From Ancrocorticia populi (GTDB lineage Bacteria > Actinomycetota > Actinomycetes > Actinomycetales > Actinomycetaceae), in contig NZ_QETB01000004.1 of the NCBI RefSeq assembly GCF_003123745.1, forward strand, positions 62,001-126,000: DNA of 64,000 nt, given 5' to 3'. Below the pieces are notes generated by a model. It was not told the DNA's origin. It did not search any database and saw only the letters and a list, made by a program, of their open reading frames with translations. The translations under genes and the position numbers were made by a program. Below are positions 1-8,788 of this stretch, in pieces. How positions within the stretch are numbered: position 1 is the stretch's first letter; each line of letters opens with the position of its first letter.

Positions 1-7
1 AAGTCGC

Positions 8-490
8 TCATTCGTTTTCCTCACTGTCGCCGCTGTTGTCTTCACCGAGTAGTTCGCAGAGCTTACCAAACTGGAGCATCTTCTCATGGCCGAGCTTATC
101 CACGATGTGATTGCGAACGGATTGAACGTGGATCGGGGCGATATCGGCGAGGAACTTATACCCCTTCTCCGTCAGTGAGCAGTTCACCCCACGCCGATCA
201 TCCTCAGCTGCCGAACGAGCCACAAGGCCTTCGCCTTCGAGCCTGCGTACCGTGTGGGTCAGCCGAGAACGCGAATGAACCAACCCTTCGGCCAGCGTGG
301 ACATCCTCAGTGTGTGGCCGGTAGTTTCGGACAGTCTAGAGAGCACCTCGTATTCATTGAGCGAGATCCCGGCTTCCTCAATCAGATCATGGTTCAGAGC
401 CTCGGTCAGAGTGGCCGTTGCCCGCAAATATTGGCGCCAGGCGTGCTGCTCGGCTGAATCAAGCCATTGAAACTCTTCCATTTGGTCCAT
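8..490 (-). CDS. MarR-family transcriptional regulator
   Basis: A 160-residue protein with the size and layout of MarR repressors: an N-terminal helix, then a winged helix from about residue 40 to 110. The recognition part (SRLTHTVRRLEGEGLV) is followed by a wing of the type EDDRRGVNCSLTEKG, where the DxR dipeptide is characteristic of the family. The C-terminal helices should form the dimer interface, and the tail is acidic. It would bind DNA as a dimer, usually to control resistance or catabolic genes nearby. No partner gene is visible because the left edge of the window cuts off its downstream neighbour, so the ligand and target are unknown. It lies just downstream of the bS22 gene, separated from it by a hairpin. 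Confidence 0.9.
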   Translation of the reverse strand: MDQMEEFQWLDSAEQHAWRQYLRATATLTEALNHDLIEEAGISLNEYEVLSRLSETTGHTLRMSTLAEGLVHSRSRLTHTVRRLEGEGLVARSAAEDDRRGVNCSLTEKGYKFLADIAPIHVQSVRNHIVDKLGHEKMLQFGKLCELLGEDNSGDSEENE

Positions 491-524
491 CTCAGAGTTG
501 GTCCCTCTTAAAAATTCATACGCA

Positions 525-548
525 AAGGGCCCGGATTCCCGGGCCCTT
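525..548 (-). terminator. Hairpin downstream of bS22
   Basis: A perfect 10-bp stem (AAGGGCCCGG / CCGGGCCCTT) with a 4-nt loop begins a few bases past the bS22 stop codon. The T-run after it on the minus strand is short, so it may be a weak terminator or an mRNA 3' end stabiliser. It separates bS22 from the MarR gene. Confidence 0.6.
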
Positions 549-552
549 CATG

Positions 553-651
553 CTACTTCTTATTACGACGCTGATGGCGAGTCTTACGAAGAAGTTTGCG
601 GTGCTTCTTCTTGGACATACGCTTACGGCGCTTCTTGATAACGGAACCCAC
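553..651 (-). CDS. Small ribosomal protein bS22 (AURKAIP1/COX24-type, 32 aa)
   Basis: This 32-residue gene encodes an extremely basic peptide beginning [19 protein letters not shown] and ending QRRNKK, which matches the actinobacterial ribosomal protein bS22 found in mycobacterial ribosome structures. It starts at GTG with a GGAGG ribosome binding site 6 nt upstream and ends in TAG. It is too short for most length cut-offs. In mycobacteria the same protein is encoded next to a small BldC-like HTH protein, and the same neighbour is present here (767-982), which supports both calls. The peptide should bind 16S rRNA in the small subunit. Strong codon bias toward AAG and CGT is visible, as expected for a highly expressed ribosomal gene. 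Confidence 0.93.
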   Translation of the reverse strand: MGSVIKKRRKRMSKKKHRKLLRKTRHQRRNKK

Positions 652-766
652 GGATTACCTCCGGACGTTGGAAAGAGGGGCATCCCCTCATAGGAACAGT
701 GATTATCGTACAGGCTAGCTAAGCCCCGATGGAACTTCAGAGCATGGGGAAACACGCCACATTAGG

Positions 767-982
767 CTACTCGCCAGCGGCGCGCTGATCCTCGGGCGCG
801 TCAAACGAACCGAGTAGCTCTTCAACGGCGGATTTGGGCACACGGTAAGAGTTGCCCACTCTGACCGCCGGTAAATCGCCTGAATGTACCATTCGATACA
901 CAGTCATACGCGAAACGCGGGTCAGCTCGGCCACTTCAGCCACAGTATAAAACTGAGGTGCGGAGCGCGGAAGCTGTGTCAT
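767..982 (-). CDS. BldC/MerR-like helix-turn-helix DNA-binding protein
   Basis: A 71-residue protein that is almost entirely an excisionase-type winged helix: YTVAEVAELTRVSRMTVYRM, then the wing GDLPAVRVGNSYRVPKSAVEELL. It matches the small HTH proteins encoded beside bS22 in actinobacteria (the Rv0500A type). It is related to BldC, which binds DNA cooperatively at direct repeats, but whether it has a developmental role in this organism is unknown. The start follows two convincing in-frame residues (MTQLPRSAPQ) with no better alternative. It probably represents a chromosomally encoded regulator rather than a phage excisionase, because the flanking gene is ribosomal and no integrase is present. 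Confidence 0.85.
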   Translation of the reverse strand: MTQLPRSAPQFYTVAEVAELTRVSRMTVYRMVHSGDLPAVRVGNSYRVPKSAVEELLGSFDAPEDQRAAGE

Positions 983-1182
983 TAATCCGTCCTGATCAAC
1001 CCATCAACTAGGTCCGGCGTTCAGCCGGAACAATGCAACGATACATGACTCACGGCAAATTAGCCCGTACTTCTTGCGGAGTGGATCAATCCGCTCACTT
1101 CCTGACGGCGGAAAACCGGCTGTGTCCTTGAGCAGCCAAGTATGAACCAAAGGTGGACCAAAGGTGACTTCCTTCCGCGGAC

Positions 1183-2598
1183 TTGCTGAGTACTCTAGTG
1201 CTTATGCGGGAAACACATAATGCACCGATCGCCCCGCTGCCACACCCATCCGTGTGGCAGCGGGGCCGCGATTGGGTTGATCACATTGCTCGTGAATCTC
1301 CCGCGCGCCTTGCGATGGCAGTGTTCGCGATTATCATCCTGACACTCACCGTCCTGCTCCAGATTCCTGCCGCCACAACTACCGGACAGCGGGCCCCCCT
1401 GATCGATTCCCTGTTCACCGCCACCTCTGCGGTGTGCGTGACCGGCCTAGTCACCGTAGACACCGCAGTGTTTTGGTCCCCGCTAGGACAGTTTTTCATC
1501 GCGATTGGCATGATGGTGGGCGGCTTGGGCGTCATGACGCTCGCCTCGATCCTCGCCACGGCCGTATCTCGACGTATTGGGCTGACCCAGCGGTTCCTCA
1601 CCGCCGAAGAAACACACACGGGGCTTGGTGAGGTTGGTTCCCTAGTCCGCGCAGTTGTAGTTGTTTCGCTGTCCGCTCACGCCATTCTCTTCGTCGCCCT
1701 GATCCCCTTCTTCCTCCGTCAGGGAGAAGCCCTCCTCATGGCCTGCTGGCACGCCTTCTTTATGGGCGCTTCCATCTTCAATAATGGCGGTTTCGTCATT
1801 ATGCCGGAAGGTTTGGCACCCCACGTAGGCGATTGGAGCCTCACCATTCCCATCATGCTGGGAACCGTCGTGGGCGCCATAGGTTTCCCCGTCATCCTCG
1901 ATATGTGGCGCAACAAGCGCCGGACCTCGCGCTGGAATCTCACGACAAAGATCTCGCTCGTAACCTATGGCACGCTGTGGATCCTGGGCTTCCTCGCCAT
2001 CGGGCTCCTCGAATGGGGCAACTCCTTCCAAGACCTCTCCGTGTCCGAAGGAGTGAATGCGGCCCTGCTGCAGTCCACCACTGCACGATCGAGCGGTTTG
2101 GCCACGGTACCCATCGAATCCATGCACGAGAGCACATGGTTCGTACTGGACGCGCTGATGTTCGTGGGCGGCGGATCGGCTTCTGCTGCCGGTGGTATCA
2201 AGATCACCACCCTTGCCGTGCTGGTTCTAGCCATCGTGGCCGAGGCCCGGGGCGATCGCGATACCGAGGCCTTCGGCAAGCGCCTCCCACCGGACGTCCT
2301 CCGCCTCGCGATCGCGGCCACCTTCTTGGGAGCCAGCTTGGTTGGCTTTGGTACCCTAGCCCTCCTCCAGATCACGGGCCTGCCCTTAGGCAACGTCCTC
2401 TTTGAGGTCATCTCCGCCTTCTCCACCTGCGGGCTTTCCACTGGTATCACGCCTGAGCTTCCTGACGCAGGTAAGGGAGTACTCGTATTCATGATGTTCG
2501 CCGGGCGCGTTGGAACCATGACGTTGGCGGGAGCATTGGCACTTCGCAACCGCCGGCGCGTTGTACGCTTACCCGAAGAGCGTCCGGTCATCGGTTAG
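1183..2598 (+). CDS. TrkH/KtrB-type potassium channel subunit
   Basis: A 471-residue integral membrane protein of the SKT (TrkH/KtrB) superfamily, which passes K+ (or Na+) through four pore loops. Pore signatures are visible: TATSAVCVTGL (first loop), FNNGGF (second), ARSSGLATV (third) and AFSTCGLSTG (fourth), each with the selectivity glycine. Eight or more hydrophobic segments are present. It is followed 8 bp later by its cytoplasmic RCK partner, so the two form a Ktr-type uptake system. The start is uncertain: TTG 1183, GTG 1198 and ATG 1204 are all in frame and none has a strong Shine-Dalgarno sequence. The choice only affects about 7 N-terminal residues. Confidence 0.92.
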   Translation: MLSTLVLMRETHNAPIAPLPHPSVWQRGRDWVDHIARESPARLAMAVFAIIILTLTVLLQIPAATTTGQRAPLIDSLFTATSAVCVTGLVTVDTAVFWSPLGQFFIAIGMMVGGLGVMTLASILATAVSRRIGLTQRFLTAEETHTGLGEVGSLVRAVVVVSLSAHAILFVALIPFFLRQGEALLMACWHAFFMGASIFNNGGFVIMPEGLAPHVGDWSLTIPIMLGTVVGAIGFPVILDMWRNKRRTSRWNLTTKISLVTYGTLWILGFLAIGLLEWGNSFQDLSVSEGVNAALLQSTTARSSGLATVPIESMHESTWFVLDALMFVGGGSASAAGGIKITTLAVLVLAIVAEARGDRDTEAFGKRLPPDVLRLAIAATFLGASLVGFGTLALLQITGLPLGNVLFEVISAFSTCGLSTGITPELPDAGKGVLVFMMFAGRVGTMTLAGALALRNRRRVVRLPEERPVIG

Positions 2599-2606
2599 GA
2601 GAATTC

Positions 2607-3260
2607 ATGGCGCAGGATGATGGAGCTGCCCTCATTGTGGGGCTGGGACGATTCGGATCGGCCATCGCCTCAACGTTGGATAATCTGGGCCGCGAAGTAC
2701 TGGCAATCGAACGCAACCCCGATATCGTTCAGCGCTGGTCCCACCGCTTCAGGATCATAGAGGCCGATGCCACCAACCTGGACGCCCTCGAGCAATCCGG
2801 CGCCGGCGAATTCTCCGTTGCAGTTGTTGGAGTTGGCACCCAGATAGAATCCTCCGTGCTAGTTACCGCGAACCTCGTGGATTTGAAGATCCCTCAGATC
2901 TGGGCCAAAGCCATTACTCGTTCACACGGGCGGATCTTGCGCCGAATCGGTGCACATCACGTTGTTTATCCCGAGTACGATGCCGGGGCGCGCGTTGCCC
3001 ACATGGTCTCCGGAAAGATGCTTGACTACATCGAAATGGAAGACGGCTTCTCCATCATCAAAATGCACCCACCTCGGGATATCCAGGGCTTCACCATCGG
3101 GGAATCACGCATCCTCGAACGCTTCGGCGTCACCATCATCGGTGTAAAATCCCCCGGCCAACCCTTCGAGTACACCAGCCCGGAAACACGTGTGAGCCCC
3201 GAGGACATCATCATCGTTTCGGGGGACTCCAGCCTCCTCGAAGCCTTTGCCAACCGCTAG
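2607..3260 (+). CDS. TrkA/KtrA-type RCK regulatory subunit
   Basis: A 217-residue cytoplasmic protein with an N-terminal Rossmann (TrkA-N) domain that binds NAD(H) or ATP: ALIVGLGRFGSAIASTL shows GxGxxGxxxA, followed by an acidic residue at the end of the second strand. A TrkA-C domain occupies roughly residues 135-217. It gates the membrane subunit encoded immediately upstream. The ATG is preceded by AGGAG at the proper distance, and the 8-bp gap implies co-transcription. The length matches single-RCK KtrA proteins rather than the duplicated TrkA of proteobacteria. Confidence 0.94.
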   Translation: MAQDDGAALIVGLGRFGSAIASTLDNLGREVLAIERNPDIVQRWSHRFRIIEADATNLDALEQSGAGEFSVAVVGVGTQIESSVLVTANLVDLKIPQIWAKAITRSHGRILRRIGAHHVVYPEYDAGARVAHMVSGKMLDYIEMEDGFSIIKMHPPRDIQGFTIGESRILERFGVTIIGVKSPGQPFEYTSPETRVSPEDIIIVSGDSSLLEAFANR

Positions 3261-3376
3261 GGTGCCTAGGCAGTTCGCGCGTTCTTAAAGGACGACGACG
3301 GTTCCCCTGCCAGAGTTCTCATGTTTCCCTTTTCCAAGCGCTGGCGAACCTCACACATGCGTCTACAAAATACCGC

Positions 3377-3393
3377 TTGTCAAAACTTGACAA
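3377..3393. promoter_or_regulatory. Operator-like inverted repeat upstream of the LPXTG gene
   Basis: TTGTCAA, 3 nt, TTGACAA: perfect 7-bp half-sites about 14 nt upstream of the proposed -35 hexamer of the surface-protein gene. The position suits a repressor or activator site. The cognate regulator is not identified. Confidence 0.45.
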
Positions 3394-3406
3394 ATCGAAA
3401 TTCAAC

Positions 3407-3436
3407 TTGACCATGAACGATCCCCTCTGGTTTTAT
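3407..3436 (+). promoter_or_regulatory. Candidate promoter for the surface glycosidase gene
   Basis: TTGACC and TTTTAT are separated by 18 nt, about 60 nt before the ATG at 3500, in a locally AT-rich stretch. This is a sigma-70-like match judged by eye only. Confidence 0.4.
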
Positions 3437-3499
3437 AAATGGGTGGCTCGGGCCTGACTATGAAAGTTGGCACCACCTGAACCCAAGGAAGGGACAAAC

Positions 3500-6400
3500 A
3501 TGAAAAAAGGCATCAGGTCGCGAATCTGCGCGCTTATGTCATTGACGTTGGCAATACCGGTGGGGTTGGCTGCAGTTGCTCCAGCAACTTTTGCCGACAC
3601 GGTGAAAGCCTCACAAGACGTACCGTTCGTTGTTGACGCTCAAAGTTTGAACGGTCAAAATGGCGCCGCGGGATCCCTTGATCTGACTGCTGTTGGCGAC
3701 CTCGACTGGGTCCACATCACGGGAGACCAGACCAACCGCAAGGCCGGCGCTGACCTCATTGAGGTCAGCAGTCTCAACACCGACCGAGCAGTCGGGACCA
3801 CCGGCGATAGCCCAATGAAGTATGTGTGGTCAGACGGTGATCCCACGACCTCGACTGACGGGGTGACCTCAGCAGGAGTGTTCTTCCAGAACCCGAAAGA
3901 AGGTAAATCTGGCGGATATGAAGTGACGATCCCGAAGTCTGATTCTTGGCGCGAAATGCGGCTAATTGGGGGGCTCTGGCAAACGACCGCAGAATTGAGA
4001 GTTGAGGCTACGTCAGATTCTGAGCCATCCTACGTCGAGGCGCTCTCGGCCGGAGGGTCACCAGTCGTCAAGGACTACACCGTCCTCATTGCCCCTGGGG
4101 AAGGGCTATCCTTCACCGTCGAGACTCTTGATGGTGTTACCGTCGATGGAAACGCTTCACTCGCCGCTGTGGCGCTAAGCGAGGTTGATTTCGAGGCAAC
4201 CGAGGCCAGCATCACCAACTCTGCTGCCCCGGACCATATCGACTTGACTGATCTAGGCACGGTGGACTGGCTGCATCTAGATGGCGCGAACTCCGATCAT
4301 AAGGCCTCCGGTGGCGAAACGATTACGGTCCAGAATCGGTCTGGCGATGAAATCGATCCAATTTCGGCTTCAGATCATCCGGTTGCCTTCTCTTGGTCTG
4401 ATGGCGATCCGACGGAGTCAGCTGACCAAGTTCGTAGTGGTGGCGTATTCTCCGCGCATGACGTGGCCGACGGAGAGCCTCGCGGCTTCGATCTCGATTT
4501 CACCTCCTCGGATGAGGCACGTCTGGTGACGTTTGTTGCCAGCTCTTGGAACGCCAACGTAGAGCTGAGCCTTTTTCTCGACGACGAATCCGCAGCATCC
4601 GCCTCGGACACAAGCTTGCAGTCAAGCAATGACGCCTCATACGCACGGCAGTTTGAGATTGAGATTCCAGCTGGTGTGTCCGCAAAGGTAACAGCACAAA
4701 TAGCCTCAGCGAACCATGACTGGGCAAACATCGCACTAGCTGGAATTGCCGTGTCAGAGCCGGACACAAGAGATGAACTTCAGAAACTCCAAGACCTGTT
4801 GGACGATGCCAAGGAAATGAGCCCGCTAACCAGTTCCGAGCTCACAGCGACACAGCTCAAGGCGGTCATCGACTCCACTGAATCCCTACTCAATGGAGGG
4901 CCTTCGAGTGATGAGATCTCGGCACAATTGCGGATGCTGACGCTGGCCTACAACGCAGCTGCGAATGCCGGAGGTTCCTACACTTCGGCCACCAATCCCG
5001 GCCTTACTTCTTCATTTGGCTGGGAGGGAGACCGGCACGCGCCGATCGCCTATATCGATGGCTCATACCTCCTTCGCGATCGTGACGACCTTATGATCAC
5101 CTTCGGAATTCCTTCAATCCCGGGGAAGATCGATTGGTACAACGCCGAAGACTATCTCCCCGCGTTCGTCTCCGAGTATGAGAAAGCAGGGATGGAGTTC
5201 ACGCTCCAAAGTTTCGCGAACGAAGCAACGATCAGCGACAACCGGTACGAGATCGCATACTCGCGAATGACTGTGAAGAACACAAACAATAGCGAGATGC
5301 GACTTCCAGTGGTCAGCTCCGAGTTGGTCCCTCTCAATGAGGGGGCTAGCCGTACCACGATTGGTGCCGGCGACTCCGTGACGATGGACTTCGCGATTGC
5401 AGCAGATCGGTTCAATGGGACGTACGAATGGCCTTCCACCGAGCAGGTTTCGGCTCAGGGTTCTTATGATGAGAACTACGCTGAGATGAAGACCTATTGG
5501 AATGAGCGAATCGATGGTAATGACGGACTCAAAGGTATCGCCTCAATAAACGAGTTACCGAATGAGGATCTCATCAACGCCTATAAGGCTGGATACATCT
5601 ACACGCTGATCATTCGCGATGACATAGAGAAGGAGAAGCGGCTCCATGTGGGCGAGAACGGCTACGACGAAATGTTCGATCATGACACGATAGGCATCGT
5701 CGCATCGTTGCTAACCATCGGCGATTATACAGACGCCAAAGACTATCTGCTTACGTTGCCTGCTCAGTTGCAGTATGACGATGCAAAGTGGAAGTACTCA
5801 TGGCCGTATGCTCTCTATTTGCAGCGGACCGGTGACCAAGACTTCATCAAGCAACAGTTCGAGACTATCAAGACGAACACTCATAACGTTGAGACAGATC
5901 GTATTGATGACGGTACGGGTGTCATCAAAAAAACCGATGCTATCGATAGCCACGGGTACTGGACGATCGACAATTGGTCAGCTCTCGCCGGATTGACTAC
6001 CTATGGCTGGATCGCCGAACAGGTCGGTGAGGCTGAAGAGGTCCAGTGGGCCAAAGACCAGTACGAATCGCTGCTCGAGGCTACGAACGCACAGCTGGGT
6101 GAAACCATTGAGAAGTACGGTCTGGACTACATTCCAATGTCGATGGTTGAGCCGAACGAAGATGGCCCCCGTAGCGATCCCCGCGACGGCAACTGGGCAT
6201 CGATGTTCCTGTTCGGCCGCTGGGGTTGGGATGGCTACTTATTCGGTGCTGAGCAATCTGGCTTGATGCTGGATTGGATAGACCAGACCTACACCTATGG
6301 CTTTGAACGACGCGCAAACGAAGGTGCCTCGGATACTCTCTACAATTTTGGTGGCTACCCGCATGGGTTTTTCTCCAGTGCGTACAACGCCGGTTACGGG

Positions 6401-7243
6401 AGTGCAGGGCTACGCGGCGAAGACCATCGCGAGGCAGGAATTCGTGGCTATGAGTTTATGATCAACGAATCCCAAAGCGGTCCATTTGGCTGGTGGGAAG
6501 GCGTCGACTACCCGAACCCGAGTTCACCTTGGTCGATTGACCATGCCGCCGGTGGTGGCGGTTCAAACCAGCACATGTGGGGTCAATCCACAGCTACGAA
6601 GGTTCTCTTCGATTCACTGATCGCATTGAAGACGGATGGCACGGCGATTATTGGGCGTGGCGTCCCGGTTGAGTGGATCGCCGATGGTGAGGTTATCGAT
6701 ATCGATAACTACCCCGTCAACGACGGCGGCCGGGTCGGCTACAAGATGGCAACAAGTGGCAACAAGGTCAGGGTTGATTTCTCTGGCGACACAGACAAGG
6801 TTGATCAGTTCTCGATCGAGCTGATGGCCCTGCGGGACAATATCTGCTCCGTTGAGGGTGAGGGTGCTGAGTACGATCTTGAAGCCGGAGTTGTGACCGT
6901 CCCGAGTTCGACCCAGAAGGTCGTCATCACAACGGGCACTGACTGTGAGGACCCAACGGATCCGACGGACCCGCCGACCGATGAACCAACGGACGAACCA
7001 ACTGACGAGCCAACGGACGGCCCGACCGATGGGTCCACTGATGGCCCAACCGATGGTTCCACTGACGGACCCACGAATGGCTCTTCTGACGAGCCTTCAG
7101 ACGGTTCGAGCACCGCAACCGCTGATGACAACGGCTCCCTTCCCAACACGGGATTTGGTGGAGCTGCTCTCGCCCTGGTTGCGTTGACGTTGCTCGCAGC
7201 CGGAGCGCTCGTGGTGCGAAGGTCCAGGTCTATGCGCAGCTAA
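3500..7243 (+). CDS. LPXTG-anchored secreted protein, candidate (alpha/alpha)6-barrel glycosidase
   Basis: The protein has 1247 residues. The start is ATG 3500, with AAGGAAGGGA upstream, and gives a clean signal peptide (MKKGIRSR, hydrophobic core, cleavage near ATFADT). Next come two tandem related beta-rich domains (about residues 45-215 and 225-420), each holding a DWxHxxGxxxxxKA and a WSDGDPT motif. A short helical FIVAR-like segment follows (around 425-490), then a roughly 650-residue region rich in W, Y, D and E whose helical repeats (HDTIGIVASLL, SWPYALYLQRTGD, SHGYWTIDNW, DGNWASMFLFGRWGWDG) resemble six-hairpin glycosidases. The C-terminus has a PTDE repeat linker, LPNTG, a membrane segment and RRSRSMRS. 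It should be exported, covalently attached by sortase, and act on host or environmental glycans. Substrate and GH family are not assigned; Asp and Glu in the helical repeats are candidate catalytic residues. Confidence 0.75.
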   Translation: MKKGIRSRICALMSLTLAIPVGLAAVAPATFADTVKASQDVPFVVDAQSLNGQNGAAGSLDLTAVGDLDWVHITGDQTNRKAGADLIEVSSLNTDRAVGTTGDSPMKYVWSDGDPTTSTDGVTSAGVFFQNPKEGKSGGYEVTIPKSDSWREMRLIGGLWQTTAELRVEATSDSEPSYVEALSAGGSPVVKDYTVLIAPGEGLSFTVETLDGVTVDGNASLAAVALSEVDFEATEASITNSAAPDHIDLTDLGTVDWLHLDGANSDHKASGGETITVQNRSGDEIDPISASDHPVAFSWSDGDPTESADQVRSGGVFSAHDVADGEPRGFDLDFTSSDEARLVTFVASSWNANVELSLFLDDESAASASDTSLQSSNDASYARQFEIEIPAGVSAKVTAQIASANHDWANIALAGIAVSEPDTRDELQKLQDLLDDAKEMSPLTSSELTATQLKAVIDSTESLLNGGPSSDEISAQLRMLTLAYNAAANAGGSYTSATNPGLTSSFGWEGDRHAPIAYIDGSYLLRDRDDLMITFGIPSIPGKIDWYNAEDYLPAFVSEYEKAGMEFTLQSFANEATISDNRYEIAYSRMTVKNTNNSEMRLPVVSSELVPLNEGASRTTIGAGDSVTMDFAIAADRFNGTYEWPSTEQVSAQGSYDENYAEMKTYWNERIDGNDGLKGIASINELPNEDLINAYKAGYIYTLIIRDDIEKEKRLHVGENGYDEMFDHDTIGIVASLLTIGDYTDAKDYLLTLPAQLQYDDAKWKYSWPYALYLQRTGDQDFIKQQFETIKTNTHNVETDRIDDGTGVIKKTDAIDSHGYWTIDNWSALAGLTTYGWIAEQVGEAEEVQWAKDQYESLLEATNAQLGETIEKYGLDYIPMSMVEPNEDGPRSDPRDGNWASMFLFGRWGWDGYLFGAEQSGLMLDWIDQTYTYGFERRANEGASDTLYNFGGYPHGFFSSAYNAGYGSAGLRGEDHREAGIRGYEFMINESQSGPFGWWEGVDYPNPSSPWSIDHAAGGGGSNQHMWGQSTATKVLFDSLIALKTDGTAIIGRGVPVEWIADGEVIDIDNYPVNDGGRVGYKMATSGNKVRVDFSGDTDKVDQFSIELMALRDNICSVEGEGAEYDLEAGVVTVPSSTQKVVITTGTDCEDPTDPTDPPTDEPTDEPTDEPTDGPTDGSTDGPTDGSTDGPTNGSSDEPSDGSSTATADDNGSLPNTGFGGAALALVALTLLAAGALVVRRSRSMRS
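6951..7105 (+). repeat. Degenerate tandem repeat encoding the PTD(E/G) wall-spanning linker
   Basis: Imperfect 12-nt units of the type CC(A/G)AC(G/C)GA(T/C)GAA/GG(A/C) encode about a dozen PTDE, PTDG and STDG tetrapeptides between the enzyme domain and LPNTG. Such linkers normally thread the peptidoglycan. The copy number could vary between strains. Confidence 0.8.
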
Positions 7244-7266
7244 CCGGTACTAGGAAAAAGACCCAG

Positions 7267-7333
7267 CCGTTACGTAACGGTTGATTCTGATGGCGGCCGT
7301 GGCTCCCGTATTACGGGGAGCTACGGCCGCCAT
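7267..7333. terminator. Palindrome plus long hairpin after the LPXTG gene
   Basis: A 14-bp perfect palindrome (CCGTTACGTAACGG, 7267-7280) is followed by a long hairpin (7290-7333) whose outer arms ATGGCGGCCGT / ACGGCCGCCAT pair fully and whose inner arms pair with one bulge. There is no strong U-run. It most likely ends the surface-protein transcript. Confidence 0.6.
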
Positions 7334-7516
7334 TCTGTCCAGCGAACCGAATCTGGGCCGAATCACCTCTCGCGCCTTCCTTTTCCCACCAAACTCAAGA
7401 CGCCGCACCCATTCGATGGGGACCAATTTCAGCTCCTAAACACCACCGGCGCCAATAGACTGGTGAGGGAAAGACGAGCACGCATTTGGTACAGAGGACA
7501 CGTTAAGAGGGACATC

Positions 7517-8725
7517 ATGACAGATTTCGATCCACTGGCATATATCACGATGATCATGGAGACCTTCTACCCCATCGGCGCTGACCCCACGGGTGGTGTC
7601 ACCCGCCTTGGGTATTCGGAGGTGGAGGATGAGATGCACGCGGCAGCCACGGCGATCGCCGAAGCCGAAGGCTACGTGATCGAAACGGATCCGGTGGGCA
7701 ACCTCTATTTCTCGCTCGCTCCCTCGGATGAGTACTACCTCGTGGCCTCACACCTAGATTCGGTGAAGAACGGTGGCCGCTTCGATGGCATCATCGGGGT
7801 TGCCTCGGGCATGTTGTTACTCAAGATGGTCAAGGAGGAAGGGAGCGACCTACCGGTCAAGGTAGGCATCTTCCGCTGCGAAGAATCCACGAACTTCATG
7901 AAAGCCACGCTGGCCAGTTCTCTCATCACGGGAAAGTTCAACGAATCGGACTTCACCGCTCTCACCGCACGGGACGGCCGCACCCTCAAGGAAATCTTCG
8001 AGCAGCGCGGCCACAGCCTCGAACTCAATCAGATCCAGGGCGTGAAGGAGTACCTCGAACTGCACATCGAGCAGGGCCGGATGCTCGAAGCCAACAACCA
8101 GCGTATCGGCGTTGTCACATCCATCGCCGGCAATAACCGCCTCAAGGTCCACCTAGAGGGCCTCGCCGAACACTCCGGCGCCACACCGATGATCATCCGG
8201 CAGGACGCGTTGTGCGCCGCGGCGGAGATCGTGTTGGCCGTGGAAAAGATTGCCAAGGACGATCCGATGCGCACCTCGGTTGGAACTGTCGGCGTTCTGG
8301 AGATCACCCCGGGATCAATGAACGTGATCCCGGGAGGCGTTGATATGGCCATTGATCTGCGCGATGGCGATAACGCACGCATCGCCCACATGCGCACCGA
8401 AGTGGAGGCCGCGATCGGGCAGATCTGCGAAGCGCGATCGATCCAAGCAGATGTGCGCCTAGTCTCCAGCTCCCCCGCAGTCACCCTAGATCAGAACGTC
8501 ATCCGCGGCCTCGTCAAGGCCACGGAGCAGTTCAAGGTTCCGTTCCAGGAGATGCCGAGCGGCGCCGGCCACGATGCGATGAACTTCGCCGATCTATGCC
8601 CTACCGGAATGGTATTTATCCCCTGCGCGGGCGGTATCAGCCACAACCCCGAGGAAAGCGCGGACTACGCGGACGCCGTGCTAGGCACCCGGATAATGCT
8701 CAAGTACCTCGCCGAGATTGCGTGA
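7517..8725 (+). CDS. M20 amidohydrolase, allantoate amidohydrolase / N-carbamoyl-amino-acid hydrolase type
   Basis: A 402-residue cytoplasmic zinc enzyme of the hydantoinase/carbamoylase branch of peptidase family M20. Metal-site motifs are recognisable: VASHLDSVKNGGRFDG, RCEEST (usually RFFEEEG-like in this family), ELHIEQG and, near the end, the SGAGHDAMN block typical of this subfamily. The dimerisation domain lies between about residues 205 and 325. It would hydrolyse an N-carbamoyl or ureido group, releasing ammonia and CO2. The start is ATG 7517 with AAGAGGG upstream. It is monocistronic between a terminator and the convergent WYL regulator; substrate is unproven. Confidence 0.85.
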   Translation: MTDFDPLAYITMIMETFYPIGADPTGGVTRLGYSEVEDEMHAAATAIAEAEGYVIETDPVGNLYFSLAPSDEYYLVASHLDSVKNGGRFDGIIGVASGMLLLKMVKEEGSDLPVKVGIFRCEESTNFMKATLASSLITGKFNESDFTALTARDGRTLKEIFEQRGHSLELNQIQGVKEYLELHIEQGRMLEANNQRIGVVTSIAGNNRLKVHLEGLAEHSGATPMIIRQDALCAAAEIVLAVEKIAKDDPMRTSVGTVGVLEITPGSMNVIPGGVDMAIDLRDGDNARIAHMRTEVEAAIGQICEARSIQADVRLVSSSPAVTLDQNVIRGLVKATEQFKVPFQEMPSGAGHDAMNFADLCPTGMVFIPCAGGISHNPEESADYADAVLGTRIMLKYLAEIA

Positions 8726-8739
8726 GAGGGTATTAGTTT

Positions 8740-8751
8740 CAACGACGACGA
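8740..8751 (+). repeat. Recurring AACGACGACGA motif at gene ends
   Basis: The short string AACGACGACGAATTC occurs just past the stop of the M20 hydrolase. Close versions lie just past other stops: 3291-3300, 13776-13786, 22369-22379, 15026-15036 (minus strand, after kup) and 53500-53510 (minus strand, after the osmoprotectant binding protein). The function is unknown; see findings. Confidence 0.45.
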
Positions 8752-8788
8752 ATTCTCCGCTCTGGCTGTACTGACCGGAGACAACAGC

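Noticed and set aside
767-982. Phage excisionase
   Set aside because: The excisionase-like fold alone suggested it, but the neighbour is ribosomal bS22, as in mycobacteria, and no integrase or phage gene is near.
8740-8788. The repeated ACGACGACG strings as an integration or CRISPR-like repeat
   Set aside because: They are dispersed singly, without spacers or terminal repeats.
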